Notes under the pieces: generated by a model
Told to the model about the DNA's origin: nothing
Database searches by the model: none
Seen by the model: the letters and a program-made list of their open reading frames with translations, nothing else
Shown here: one piece after another, positions 24,481 through 35,738 of the stretch
How the letters are laid out: every line of letters begins with the position of its first letter
Position numbering within the stretch: position 1 is the first letter of the stretch
DNA from: Lotus japonicus
Taxonomy: Eukaryota > Streptophyta > Magnoliopsida > Fabales > Fabaceae
DNA length: 64,000 bases
Assembly (NCBI RefSeq): GCF_012489685.1
Contig: NC_080044.1
Span: 66,698,732-66,762,731, forward strand
Direction: 5' to 3'
Translations under genes and position numbers: made by a program

Positions 24481-24672
24481 TGAAAATCCAGAAAGGATTT
24501 TTTAAATTTCGAAATTTAGAACCCGAAATGTAAAAACATTGATAGATCCAAGTCGAAGAGAGAGAGAGCGAAGGAAAAAGAGAAAAAGGTAAAAGGGGTA
24601 TTTTGAGGTTTATCATGCTTGGGTTGGGTGATAAATTTAACACCCATCAAATAAAATTGTCAGCACATTCTT

Positions 24673-27297
24673 TTTTTTTTTTGGTCAATGGTTTTGAATT
24701 TATAGAAAAAACAAAGCCACATACATAAAGGCCCAACGGCCCATCCTGACCCACACCCGTGAGAAACACATCAACATAACGCTTGCACAGAGGTCAAGGG
24801 CGGATGAAACTAAGAAGAGAATACAAATACCAGAGGAACTAGAAACATGACACAATCCTAATTGACGAAAATAAGGCTACGCGCTTTGCTTTGAGCAAGA
24901 TCATGCGCATGGCTATTGCCTTCCCGCGGAGTCCAAATGAAGTTGACACCACCGGCTCCTGAGCGAAGAGAGTGGATATCCTGCAGAATCAGGGAAATCT
25001 CCCACCTCGATTTTCCATTCTTGATGAGGGAAATAATTTCTTTGTTGTCAGATTCCACTTGTGCATGGTCTAATCCCAGGTTGAGGATGAGGGTGAGGGC
25101 CTCTCTAATTGCTATCGCCTCCGCCACTAAAGGGGAAGGGGCATGAATGCCCCGGGAATGGCTCATCAATTGGGCTCCAGTCTCGTCTCTGCATATTGCT
25201 GCTACCGCTCCTCTGCAAGTAGTCTTATTAAAAGCCGCATCCACATTAATCTTCACTCTTCCTTGCGGAGGTGCAATCCAGTGAGACCTTCTGTTAGATT
25301 GTTGCCCCCTAATTGCATTAGAAGCCTGATCCTGGACTTGAATGCTTCCCTCATAATCTTCCAGAATTGAACTGCTCAACTTGGCTACTGTAGCACAGGG
25401 ATTTGGAGGCCTCCCTTGGAAAATGCATTCACTTCTTTCCTTCCAAATTGCCCAAGTGGTAAGAGCTATGATCCTAAGCCCCATAGCATGGAAATCAGCC
25501 TGGTTTTTCAGAGAATCTTCCATCAGTAATATCCAGTCTCCAAAACACTGGAAGTTATTTGAATCATGGTTAATTTGTAGTTGGGACGCGAACCAAACGG
25601 GCCTAGTCCAGGGGCAATGGAAAATGGCATGAGTTATAGTTTCAGGGGAGAGTCCCAAATGCTCATCCTCAAAATGCCGGGGCGTCTCCACGAAAATCTA
25701 GCAATATGGGAGGATATGGAGCTGCAGAAGTTAAGAGGGAATTTTATAATTGCCATTGCATAAGAGGGTATTGCTTGTAAAACTGCTTTGATAAGAACCT
25801 CTTTATCAGCTTGATTGAGTAGCTTTTCCTTCCAGCCTTCCATTTTATCTAGGACTCTCATTTTCAACCAACTAAGTGTTCTGTTCCTTGATCTACCCCA
25901 CTCCGCGGGGAGACCCAAATACTTCCCGGGAGAGTCCCAAATGCTCATCCTCAAAATGCTTGAAATTTTGGGTTTGAGTCTAGGGTGGGTGTTCTTGCTA
26001 AAAACAATTCCACTCTTCTCAACACTGATTTTTTGACCTGAAGCCGTAGTGAAGCGGTTGAGCACACTGACCAGATTATAAGCTTCTTCCTCAGAGGCTT
26101 TGGCGAAAAGCAGTGCATCGTCAGCGAACAAGAGATGCGTAAGGGGGGGGGGCAATCTAGAGAGAGCTTTAAGCCTTGCAGATTCTCTTGTGAATGGGCT
26201 TGGAGAAGCATATAAGATAATGACTCAGCAGCTAAAACGAAGAGGTAAGGGGATAGGGGGTCCCCCTGCCTTAGGCCACGGCTTGGAATAACCTTGGTGC
26301 TCATCTCCCCATTGATCTTGAATCTATATGACGCCCCCTTCACGCACTTCATAATTCTGTGGATCCATTTCCCATTGAACCCATAAGCCTCTAGGCAGGC
26401 TTCTAAGAAATCCCACTCCATGCGGTCATAGGCTTTGTTCATATCAAGTTTAATGGCCATAGTATCTTTGACTGCACTTCTTCCAGATTTGAGAGCATGA
26501 AAAACCTCATGAGCTACTAGGATATTGTCCTGGATTTGTCTTCCACTAATGAAGGCACTCTAGGCTTGGGATACTAGCTCATTCATGTGGGGTTTGAGCC
26601 TTGAGACTAGGATTTTGGTGATGATTTTATAAAGGAAGTTGCAGCAACTAATGGGTCTCAACTGACTTATGCTCTCAGGCTTGTCAACTTTAGTGATAAG
26701 GGCCACAAGAGTTTCATTGAGGGAATCTGGGAGAGAGCCAACATTAAAAAATTCCGATACAGCTTGGCACACATTATCCTTGATGGTTCTCTAGTGCTGG
26801 CGGTAAAACAACCCATTGAGCCCATCTGGTCCAGGGGCTTTGAGCCTACCTAGGGAATCAACAGCGACTTTAATTTCCTCTTCCGTGACTGGCAGATCAA
26901 TAGAGTCATTGCATTGTGCTGTGACTATCCTAGGTATGGCACTACAGCCCTGGGAAATATCTCTGCTCCCCGAATGTGAGAAGAGGTTGATGTAGAAGGT
27001 TTCCACTGCCTTCAGAATATCAGTTGTGCCTTCGACCCACGTGCCCGATTCGTCTTTTAATCTGAGGAGCTTGTTTTTGTTCCTCCGTTGAATCGTTGTC
27101 GCGTGAAAAAACTTGGAGTTACGGTCACCCCACCTGAGCCACTTCAACCTGGACCTTTGGCCCCAAAATTTTTCTTCTTGACGCCAAAGGGTTTGGGCCT
27201 CGAGCTGGAGCGTTCTGATTTCAGTGGTATCTTGTTCATGTGGTGGGCGATTGGTGGCATGTTCTAATTTTTTCTTTATCTTGCGGATCTCAATGTC
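24673..27297 (-). mobile_element. 5'-truncated, inactive LINE (RT and RNase H)
   Basis: The minus strand reads, in order: the linker before RT (FWGQRSRLKWLRWGDRNSKF), APGPDGLNG, RPISCCNFLYKIITK, KLDMNKAYDRMEWDF, RGLRQGDPLSPYLF, the RT catalytic FADD, KYLGLPAEWGR, then an RNase H domain (INVDAAF, EAIAIREAL, ESDNKE). The left edge is an A-tail (T-run on +). The flanks TGTCAGCACATTCTT at 24658-24672 and 27298-27312 are a perfect 15-bp TSD. ORF1 and the endonuclease are missing through 5' truncation. In-frame stops occur at about 26791 and 26560, a frame change lies at a G10 run (26143-26152), and the zinc-finger-like region before RNase H is deleted at about 25677. It cannot be autonomous. Confidence 0.9.
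25646..25677 (-). repeat. 32-bp templated insert inside the LINE
   Basis: The 32 bp at 25646-25677 are identical to 25928-25959 in the same LINE. The original copy reads ILRMSIWDSP ahead of GKYLGLP. The second copy sits where RT sequence ending FSWRRP is joined to a late segment beginning ETITHAIFHC. It marks a deletion junction filled with copied DNA. Confidence 0.75.
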
Positions 27298-27312
27298 TGT
27301 CAGCACATTCTT

Positions 27313-27603
27313 GCCTTTGTCATTTTCTCTTGGAACGTTGTTGGGCCAGCCCAACACTATCGATTCCAATAATATGTTGTTGGAATTAATGGACAGCCCA
27401 GATTGGTTCTTGAAGGTTGAAGTGGACGCAGCGATTGATTGGTCCAGGAGTGCTGGTAGAGTGAGGCAAGGATTGAGCTTCTTCGCGAGATCAGGACGGT
27501 TGGATAAGAGTCCATATGTGTTATGCAAACGGTTCAGATGATGCCTTTGGGAGTTGAAGGGGTCAAAGTCTTGTGACTTGTCAGAGGAGTAGGTGAGGCA
27601 CAT
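27313..27603 (-). other. Unidentified open frame split by the LINE
   Basis: A minus-strand frame from 27603 (MCLTYSSDKSQDFD) runs to the LINE insertion point, where it reads GKNVLT. If the LINE and one TSD copy are removed, it would continue for five residues beyond the TSD and stop at about 24640. I do not recognise the product. It is not part of the LINE, since it lies beyond the TSD. It may be a fragment of a gene or chance. Confidence 0.3.
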
Positions 27604-27709
27604 ATCTCATTGGCAACAACTACTAAAGGCTTTCATTATTCTCTCAACATATCTCGTCTTCTCTCTTCTTGTCTTCTTGCTACCTCTAGTCACTTCAAAA
27701 TTTTTGAGT

Positions 27710-27861
27710 AATGATTGGTGAACACCTTTATAGTGGTGTACATCTTTAACACCTTTAGTTGGTGGAGGTTAAAATCTAACTTGTGAGTTGTGACTGTTTT
27801 TAACTCTCACAAATTCGGAATGTTTGGGTGTTTTTCACTATTGAAATGTTCACCAATCATT
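27710..27861. mobile_element. MITE of about 150 bp
   Basis: The ends AATGATTGGTGAACACC and, inverted, AATGATTGGTGAACATT match over 15 bases, and TATAGTG/AATAGTG follows inside. The TSD is not clear. A related GATTGGTGAACAC word occurs at about 8193. Confidence 0.6.
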
Positions 27862-28696
27862 TTTTAAAATTTGCTGCTTTCCTCTGAAACTTGAGCTCCT
27901 TCTTGGTTGAGTCCAGATACATCATTCCCATCAGTGGCCTCTATAAGGATTTCCTCTCTGTTTCATTTGTCTTGAGAGAAACTGAGTCCACTCATGGCTA
28001 TGTTTATGTCCATATTAGTGCATGCCTATGTCTATATTATTTATGTGCACATCATATTATTCATTTTCTTTTATCAAATACATGTTTGTTTGTGGATGAG
28101 AGCAGGGGCGGACCCACGTAAGACTGAGGGGGTTCAGATGAACCCCCTGAAGAAAAAAAAAATTTCCACTTACCCCCTTGTATAATTATTTTTTTGAACC
28201 CCCTGAAATTTTTAATTTGCACCAAGACCCTCTCTCTCACACGCACTCACTAGTCACAACTCAGTCCCTCATCATCTTTCTCTCCCTACCCTAGGTCAAG
28301 CCGTTCACACACACGCACCAGGCCACCACCGGCCACCACCAGTCCACCACCACGCCTCTGCCTCTCTATCTCGGCTTCTCTAGTTCTCCTTCTCCCATAC
28401 CCAAGGCCAGACCTACGCGGCCTCGCCACCACGCGAATTCCATTCTGAATCGCATCACATTCGTTGGTCTTCTCTTCTGAGGTGCTCTTCGCAAATTTGC
28501 TATCATCTCTCTCGCTCTCTGCATTTTCTCGGAATAGGGTAGATTTTCTTGCTCATGAGTTTTATTCTGGGTAATCATTGATTTGATTCCTACCTGAGTT
28601 TGCTCAATTTCTTCAAGTTTCATACAATTAAATTAATTAGAGGCAACCTAAACGACTGATCATATCTTAATTTCTTGCCCTTTTGCTGTCAAGACT

Positions 28697-28942
28697 TGGG
28701 ACAATTGCTACCGATGGCTGGATGTGAGCACTGCACTACCCAGAGATTGCAGGAAACATTTAGAGCAGCATGCTCATATATCTTTTACTGCAAGACAGAA
28801 TGGGGCTTATAGAATTGTATGGTTTGCAATAGCTTGGTCTCTTTGGGCTCACAGGAACCGACTGGTTTTCAATGAAGGAAGTGGGAATGTGGAATCAGTG
28901 TTTGAAATCAGTCAGATAAGGGATTACCTGGCTCAATTTAAG
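28697..28942 (+). pseudogene. LINE polyprotein fragment inside the hAT
   Basis: The frame reads WDNCYRWLDVSTALP, then VWFAIAWSLWAHRNRLVFNE, as in the region just after the zinc-finger-like motif of plant LINE reverse transcriptases. It ends DYLAQFK at a good splice-donor-like AAG|GTAAGT (28942/28943). It has no catalytic motif. It could be captured DNA or an older LINE scrap present when the hAT formed. Confidence 0.55.
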
Positions 28943-29180
28943 GTAAGTCTCTAAACTGTTTGAGGGATTGAGTGAGTGAATAGAAAATAAAACTATACAT
29001 GTCAATGATTGTTAATACTAAGAAATCTCACTATTTATAAGTGCAAAGCTTGTGTTCTACTTGATGGATTGAATCGAGGTTTGCCTAAGTTGGGAATTGG
29101 ACGGAGTCGGGGTGGTATTGGTGGTAAGGATGGAAATGAAGGTGGAAAGAGCATTGAGAGCAAACAATGTGGGACTCTGG

Positions 29181-29185
29181 ATTTC
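29181..29185. repeat. Copia target-site duplication, left
   Basis: ATTTC directly precedes the LTR at 29186 and is repeated at 33682-33686 directly after the other LTR. Confidence 0.9.
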
Positions 29186-29470
29186 TGTTGGTTATTTTAA
29201 AAATATAGTATGGGTAGAAGAGAAGAACGATAGCAGAGAATTGGGAGCATAAAGCATAATTTTATTCAGCAGCATAGCAACTGGTTTTATACAGCAGAAT
29301 CACCAACATAAAATTCAAATTCAAAAACATAACAACTACTAGATGAAAGCCTAAAAAATAGAAGCTGAAACAGCTCTATCTTATCAGTCAATAAGACTGT
29401 TATTTTCCTAAATAATAGCATAAAAATTAATCTTCTGCTGTTTGTTTATTTCAAAGTCAATCAATCAACA
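29186..29470 (-). repeat. 3' LTR of the copia element
   Basis: 285 bp, TGTTG...CAACA ends. On the minus strand it contains CTGTATAAAACC (TATA box) and GAATAAAATT (polyadenylation signal). It is the same length as, and appears identical to, 33397-33681. Confidence 0.93.
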
Positions 29471-32400
29471 CTCCTCCTTGACTTTGGAACTGCAAACTCC
29501 AAGCTTTTGCCTCAAGAACTCAAATCTGGATTTTGGAAGTGCCTTGGTTAGGATATCAGCTACTTGATTTTCTGTCTTGCAGTAGATTAGCTTCACTTCT
29601 CCTTCCCTTTGAACCTCTCTTAGAAAATAAAGCTTTATCTTGAAGTGCTTTATTTTTCCATGAAACACTGGATCATTGGATATTGCAATTGCAGCCTGAT
29701 TGTCCACCAAAATCTGAGTGCTACCATGTTGTTCCACGTGCAAATCTGCCATGATTTTCCTAATCCAAAGAGTTTGATTCACAGCAGCAGCAGCAGCTAC
29801 ATACTCGGCTTCCGCTGTAGACTGAGCTATAATTTCTTGCTTTTTAGAACACCATGAAAAAACTCCAGAACCAAGAGTAAAACAATAACCAGAGGTGCTT
29901 CCCATGTCATCAACACATCCTGCCCAATCACTATCAGAATAACCATGAAAGCTGAAGCTTTTTACTTGCCTGTATCTTATTCCATAATCAGTGGTTCCTC
30001 TAACATATCTAAGAATTCTTTTTGCTACTTGAAAATGAATTTCACTTGGACAATGCATGTACCTTGATAGCAAACTCACTGAATGCATGATATCTGGTCT
30101 GGTACTTGTTAAATACATCAAGCATCCTATTAAGCTTCTGTACAGCTTTTCATCAATCTTTTCAGCTCCATCTTCTTTGCAAAACTTCTCCTTTTGATTC
30201 ATTGGAGTAGCTGTTGGATGGCACTCTTCCATGTTGAACTTCTTGAGGACTTCCTTTGCATACTTTTCCTGACACACAAATATTTCATGTTGCTTTTGCT
30301 GCACTTGCATACCAAGAAAGAATGTCATCTTTCCAAGATCGGTCATTTCAAAGACATCTTCCATTTCTTTTTTAAACTTGTCAATCATCTTCTTGCTACT
30401 TCCTGTAACGAATAGATCATCAACATATAGAGATAACACAAGTATATCTTCATCCACCTTTTTAACATATAAGGTAGACTCACTTAGACTTTTCACGAAG
30501 CCTAAGCTTTCTAAATGTGTATCAATTCTGCTGTACCAAGACCTTGGTGCTTGTTTTAAGCCATACAATGCCTTCTTTAATCGATAAACCTTATCTTCTT
30601 GTCCTTGAAGAACAAATCCTTCTGGTTGTTCAACAAAAATTTCTTCCTCCAAGTATCCATTCAAAAAGGCTGATTTGACATCCAATTGGTGTACAATCCA
30701 ATCATTTTGTGCAGCAAGTGCAAGCAGCAGCCTTATTGTATCCAACCTTGCAACTGGGGCAAATGTTTCAGAGAAATCCACCCCAAACATTTGGGCATAA
30801 CCCTTGACAACAAGTCTTGCCTTATGCTTGTTCACAGAACCATCAGGATTAAGCTTGGTTCTATAAACCCACTTGACTCCAATGGCTTTCTTATGATTTG
30901 GTCTGTCCATCAACTCCCATGTCTGATTTTTTTCAATCATTTTCAGCTCCTCCATCATTGCATTTATCCACTTTTGATCAGTTGCAGCTTCTTCATATCC
31001 AGCAGGCTCCATGACAGCAAGATTGCACCTTTGATAAACTTCAGAAAGTAATCTTGTTCCTCTGACTGGTTCATCATCCACATCTTCATTCTCCTCCTGG
31101 AATTCAGATTTATTTTCATCTTCCCAACTCCAGCTATCTGACTCCATGAATTTAACATCCCTACTAACAATTATTTTATTCTGATGTGGAAAATAGATCC
31201 TGTAGGCCTTTGAAGTTAAGCTATAGCCTACAAAAATCCCAGATTCTGCTTTCTTGTCTAGTTTGTCTCTCTTTACATGAGGAATGTGAGAGAAACACAA
31301 GCAGCCAAATGTCTTCAAATTAAGCAATTCAGGTTTGTAACCATACCATGCTTCAAACGGTGTTCTTCTTTGTAAAGCTTTTGTTGGCAGCCTGTTTTGC
31401 AAAAATACAGCAGTATTTGCAGCTTCTGCCCAGAATTTCTTTGGTAGCCCTTTGTCATGAAGTAAGCATCTAGCCATCTCCATAACTGTCCTATTCTTTC
31501 TTTCTGCAACACCATTCTGCTGGGGGGAGTAAGGTGCTGTCAACTGGTGTTCTATGCCTGCATCTTCACAAAACTTGTTAAATTTTCCTGAGGTATATTC
31601 AGATCAATTATCAGATCTGATCATCTGCAATTTTCACTTGCTCTGAGTTTCAGCCCAGGCTTTGAACTTCCAAAAGATGTCAGCAACTTCAGATTTAAGC
31701 TTCATAAAATAAATCCAGCACATCCTTGTGTTATCATCAATGAAAACAATATAATACTTACTGCCATTCAATGATGGTGTGTTTATGGGTCCTCCAACAT
31801 CTGTGTGAACTAATTGTAACTTTTGTGAAGCCCTCCATGCCGTACTTTGTGGAAATGGGAGTCTTGACTGCTTTCCATATTGACAGGCAGCACATGTTGG
31901 AAGATCTTCTTCTAATTCCGGTAAGCCTTTTACAAGATTGTTCTTCTTCATGAATATTAGAGCGTCATGATGGAAATGACCCAATCTCTTATGCCAAAGT
32001 ATTGTATTGTTGCTAACTTCTTTGTGCACTGCAGCATGTTCTAGGTTCATGAGATCCAAGACAAACCTTTTGTCTTTCATTTGAACATTGCACACTTCTT
32101 TGCCTTCTGGATCTTTGATCTGGCAGTGCAAGTCTTCAAACAGCACCTTATAGCTATTTTCCAGCAACTGAGCAACACTCAAAAGGTTTTGATCAATTTC
32201 AGGAACATATAAAACATCTGAAATTAATTTCAGACCTGTATGGCTTTGAATTGCCACTGTTCCTTTTCCTTTTCCTTCAAGATAAGCTCCATTACCAATT
32301 TTGACTTTAGAATTTTTTTCTTTAAACTCTTTGAAGAGTTCAAGGTCAAAAGTCATGTGGTTTGAGCAGCCGCTGTCTATGAGCCATTTGGTGGAGCTTT

Positions 32401-33358
32401 TGGCAGCAAAGCATGTTGCTGCAAACAATTGTTCCTCTTCTTGTTGATCCTCAGCAACCTTGACTTCTCCTTGTTGTTGATGAGACTTGCATACCTTTTC
32501 CATGTGTCCTTGCTGGCCACACTTGAGACATTTTGCATCTGGCCTCCACCAGCACCATTTTGGTTGATGATTTGTCTTTTTGCAGTGAGGACAAGGTGGA
32601 GAAACCTGAGTGTTGTTTTTCTGGTGGTACTTGTTAGAACCTCCAGGCTTGTTGAAATTGTTCTGCTTCTTCTTCTTGTTTCTTCCACCGTTGTTGTTTT
32701 GCAGTTTGGCTTGTAAGGCACCCTCTGTAGTTCCTTCTTGCCTCATAAGCCTTCTTTGCTCTTGTGCTTGGAATGCATGTAACACCTCTGCCAAAGTGAT
32801 CTGCGAAAGATCCTTTGTGTTCTCCATGCTTGCTATAGAAGCTTCATATTTCTCAGTGACAGTTACAAGGATTTTTTGTACAATCCTAGAATCAGGAAAT
32901 TCAGTGCCCAACAACCTTACCTTGTTGGCAATGGTGAGCAATTTGTCTGAGTACTCTTTAATTGTCTCTGACTCCTTCATTCTTTTTAACTCAAATTCCC
33001 TCATCAAGTTCAACACCTGCATGCTTCGAATCCTCTCATCTCCTGCATATTCTTCCTTCAGGTAGTCCCAAATTTCTTTGGGAGTTTTGAGTGTCATGAC
33101 TCTGGGGAAGATCGTTTTTGAAACGCCAGCAAAAAGACAAGCTTTTGCCTTTGCCTTTCTTGTTTTTCTCTCCTTGTGACTTTTGATCTGAGCCATGGTA
33201 GGATTATTCGGCAGCTGAAGTATTTCATAATCCTCTTCCACGGCTTCCCACAGATCTAAAGCATCTAGGTAGGACTCCATTCTCACAGTCCAAAGGTCAT
33301 AGCTTTCCCCATCAAAGACAGGAGTAGCAACATGTGAGAAGCTTGATCCAGCATCCAT
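29465..33358 (-). pseudogene. Copia gag-pol, one frame with two UGA stops in integrase
   Basis: A single frame of 1298 codons starts MDAGSSFSHVATP. Gag covers about residues 1-290 with a zinc knuckle C277-x2-C280-x4-H285-x4-C290. Protease has the D-S-G at 328-330. The pre-integrase segment has LWHKRLGH at 454-461. The first integrase Asp is D520 (VHTD), and the second lies in RSDN between the stops. The Glu is in NGVAERKN. RT has YVDD, and RNase H follows with SDSDWAGC and STAEAEY. UGA codons lie at 31634-31636 (codon 575) and 31604-31606 (codon 585), the second immediately after RSDN. Everything else appears open. Only a truncated Gag-protease-partial integrase would be made unless the stops are read through. 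Confidence 0.92.
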
Positions 33359-33396
33359 TTTACAGGTCCCTCAAGAAGAGGGCTCTGATGCCAATT

Positions 33397-33681
33397 TGTT
33401 GGTTATTTTAAAAATATAGTATGGGTAGAAGAGAAGAACGATAGCAGAGAATTGGGAGCATAAAGCATAATTTTATTCAGCAGCATAGCAACTGGTTTTA
33501 TACAGCAGAATCACCAACATAAAATTCAAATTCAAAAACATAACAACTACTAGATGAAAGCCTAAAAAATAGAAGCTGAAACAGCTCTATCTTATCAGTC
33601 AATAAGACTGTTATTTTCCTAAATAATAGCATAAAAATTAATCTTCTGCTGTTTGTTTATTTCAAAGTCAATCAATCAACA
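33397..33681 (-). repeat. 5' LTR of the copia element
   Basis: 285 bp with TG...CA ends. It should serve as the promoter LTR for minus-strand transcription. The primer-binding site lies immediately inside, at about 33382-33395. Confidence 0.93.
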
Positions 33682-34236
33682 ATTTCTAATTTGCCATATA
33701 GGCTTAATATGAACTCTGTATTTTGATTAATTGAACATATCCTTTGAATTGTAGTTGATAAATCCATTAGCTATTTGGTTTATCTCATCTTAATTTGGTT
33801 GATAGAGTTCCATGAGTTGACCAGCTGAGGATATTTGTCAAGTGGAGAAACAATATATATTGATTGGAAACTCTCCTATAGTTTGATGTAGAGAGCTCAG
33901 TGGACCGCAAAACTACTACAAGATTAGATACTTTACCTGCTGTTAATCAAATCATCTTCATCACTTAATGTATGTTTTTGTAACTTTGTTCTTAAACATT
34001 AGTCACTGTTGACAGCTTATACAAACTGGCATTTGTGTAAATGCATGTTAGTTCAATAAGGGACTGCAAGATGTGGATTGAAACATTTTATTTATATATG
34101 AGATCATCTACAGTTTGTTTAAATCGGTAGATTATCTTAATCCTTTTCTAGAGTAATTATGCAAAGCTTTATTATTGTTAATTTGAAAATTTTGAACCCC
34201 TGACCTCGGGGTCCTGGATCCGCCACTGGATGAGAG

Positions 34237-34714
34237 AATGACAATTGTAAATATCTTTTAGTCTTCATATCTGACATATTTTTCAAATAAATATAGTGTG
34301 AAATAGATGAACTAGGAAAAACAAGCTCTCAAGATGAACTGTCCTTTCATTACATACGATTCGAAGCACCTTTATGCTTTAATTTTTTTATCATGTATTT
34401 TTGGCTTATAAAACAAATGTTTCATTTTTTTTTCTTCAAGGTATAAAAAAATGTCACTTTGCTCATGGCAAAGAAACTGAATAGTTTTTAAGAGGTCAAT
34501 GCTAGGGAGACATCTGCCCTGAAGATGGGTTTGGAAAATGCATTCACAAGGTTTGGAGCTAACACTCTCAACAAGGTTGTTACACATGAGAGGGTGGGGT
34601 TGATAAGCCGTTATCAATGTAGATAACAATTATTCTGACCACAAGAGTGGAGTTTGGCGGATTCATTTGAGATCATATGAGGTGATGGAAGTAAGAATCT
34701 TTGGCCTCTATAAC
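34237..34714. other. Spacer between hAT elements
   Basis: No recognisable gene. A minus-strand frame at 34372-34629 lacks known motifs. Confidence 0.4.
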
Positions 34715-35021
34715 ACGGATCTAGGCATTTGCCCTCACTTGATTTTGAAAAAAATCAATAGAAAATAATTTGAGTAGTAAAAATGTGTGGTTTTTGATAA
34801 TCCTTATAGTAAAAAATGCTCTCATTTATGTTCCACATTGCTAAATGTCCTCACTTGAGTAGTAAAAGAATGTGTTTTTTCGGCTCTTTGGTAAAAAATG
34901 TCTTCACTTGTGTCATCTTTGGTAAAAAATGCCCTCACATTCAATAACATATATAATTGTCTTTTACAAATTTATATGTATATATTGCCCTCACAAGATT
35001 AAATTTTTGGATCCGTCCCTA
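34715..35021. mobile_element. Short hAT-type MITE
   Basis: The flanks TCTATAAC at 34707-34714 and 35022-35029 are a perfect 8-bp TSD. The right end read inward is TAGGGACGGATCCAAAAA. The left end begins ACGGATCTAGG, so it appears to have lost the first five bases. Inside, TCACTTGAGTAGTAAAA and GGTAAAAAATG words recur several times. Confidence 0.6.
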
Positions 35022-35167
35022 TCTATAACCCTGTATGAGTCATGAATGACTTCGTCCAACTTAATTTTATTGTGATGAAGATTGACTGATCTCTACATTG
35101 ATTGCATCAATTATTTTTGGCAGGCTTCTTACACTTCATTCTTCTCGTTGCCAACCTTCTTCAGGGT

Positions 35168-35730
35168 TAGGGTTGGCAATGGGCCCCGTGGGTGCGGGTT
35201 TGACCATTCCCACACCCAAACTCAAACTTAACACTCAAACCTAAACCCAAACCCAAATTCAATATGAGTGCAAAAGTTAAACTCAAACCCCTGGGTTTCG
35301 AGTTACCCGAACCCAAACCCAAAACCCAATGTGAGCACCGAACCGACAAAAAATCAAAAATATCAACCCGGAAACAACATGTACATAAGAGAACAACATG
35401 AACATAATCTGATTAAACCTCATTATCATTCTAATACAAAGGAAAAAAACATAGTTCATGAACATAAGCCTACTTAGTAGCATAAAAAAAACTCTACTTA
35501 GTAGCTTTAATAGTATATATATAAGGGTTGGTAATTACATGCATAAGACTTCGGGTTTGAGTTTGAGTTTGAGTGCGAGTTTAATCAATCCTACACCCAA
35601 ACCCAAACATATTTTAAAATTTGGGTGAAACCCAAACCCGAACCCAAACCCAAAGAAATTGGGTTTCGCCCACAATTTCGAGTCGGGTTCGGGTTGAGCC
35701 CCGCAGGTTTAGGTTTTTCTGCCATCTCTA
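35168..35730. mobile_element. hAT-type element rich in CCCAAA/TTTGGG
   Basis: The ends TAGGGTTGGCAATGGG and, inverted, TAGAGATGGCAG share the plant hAT pattern. The flanks TTCAGGGT (35160-35167) and TTCAGGGC (35731-35738) match at seven of eight. The interior has many AACCCAAACCCAAA-type subterminal repeats on both sides. Part of it is related to 51464-51650. It is non-coding. Confidence 0.65.
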
Positions 35731-35738
35731 TTCAGGGC

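Larger units (their letters stand above)
29186..33681 (-). mobile_element. Complete, young Ty1/copia LTR retrotransposon
   Basis: The 4496-bp element is on the minus strand. It has two 285-bp LTRs that I find identical on reading, a 5-bp TSD (ATTTC), a primer site next to the 5' LTR (TTGGCATCAGAGC on the minus strand, close to the plant initiator-Met tRNA complement), and a purine tract AAGGAGGAG next to the 3' LTR. Domain order gag, protease, integrase, RT, RNase H is that of copia. It sits inside the hAT at 28103-34228. LTR identity implies recent insertion, yet the polyprotein has two stops. Confidence 0.95.
28103..34228. mobile_element. Non-autonomous hAT element carrying a copia insertion
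   Basis: The ends CAGGGGCGGACCCACG and, inverted, CAGTGGCGGATCCAGG agree at 13 of 16 positions. The flanks GATGAGAG at 28095-28102 and 34229-34236 are a perfect 8-bp TSD, which defines a hAT insertion. Subterminal GAACCCCCTGAA words occur at 28140, 28196 and, as GAACCCCTGA, 34193. Without the copia element and its TSD copy the hAT is about 1.6 kb. It has no transposase but holds a fragment of LINE coding sequence at 28697-28942. Confidence 0.85.

Noticed and set aside
35168..35730. Telomere-like CCCAAA/TTTGGG repeats.
   Set aside because: The words are irregular, occur in both orientations and lie within hAT-like ends with an 8-bp near-TSD; the plant telomere unit CCCTAAA is not arrayed here.
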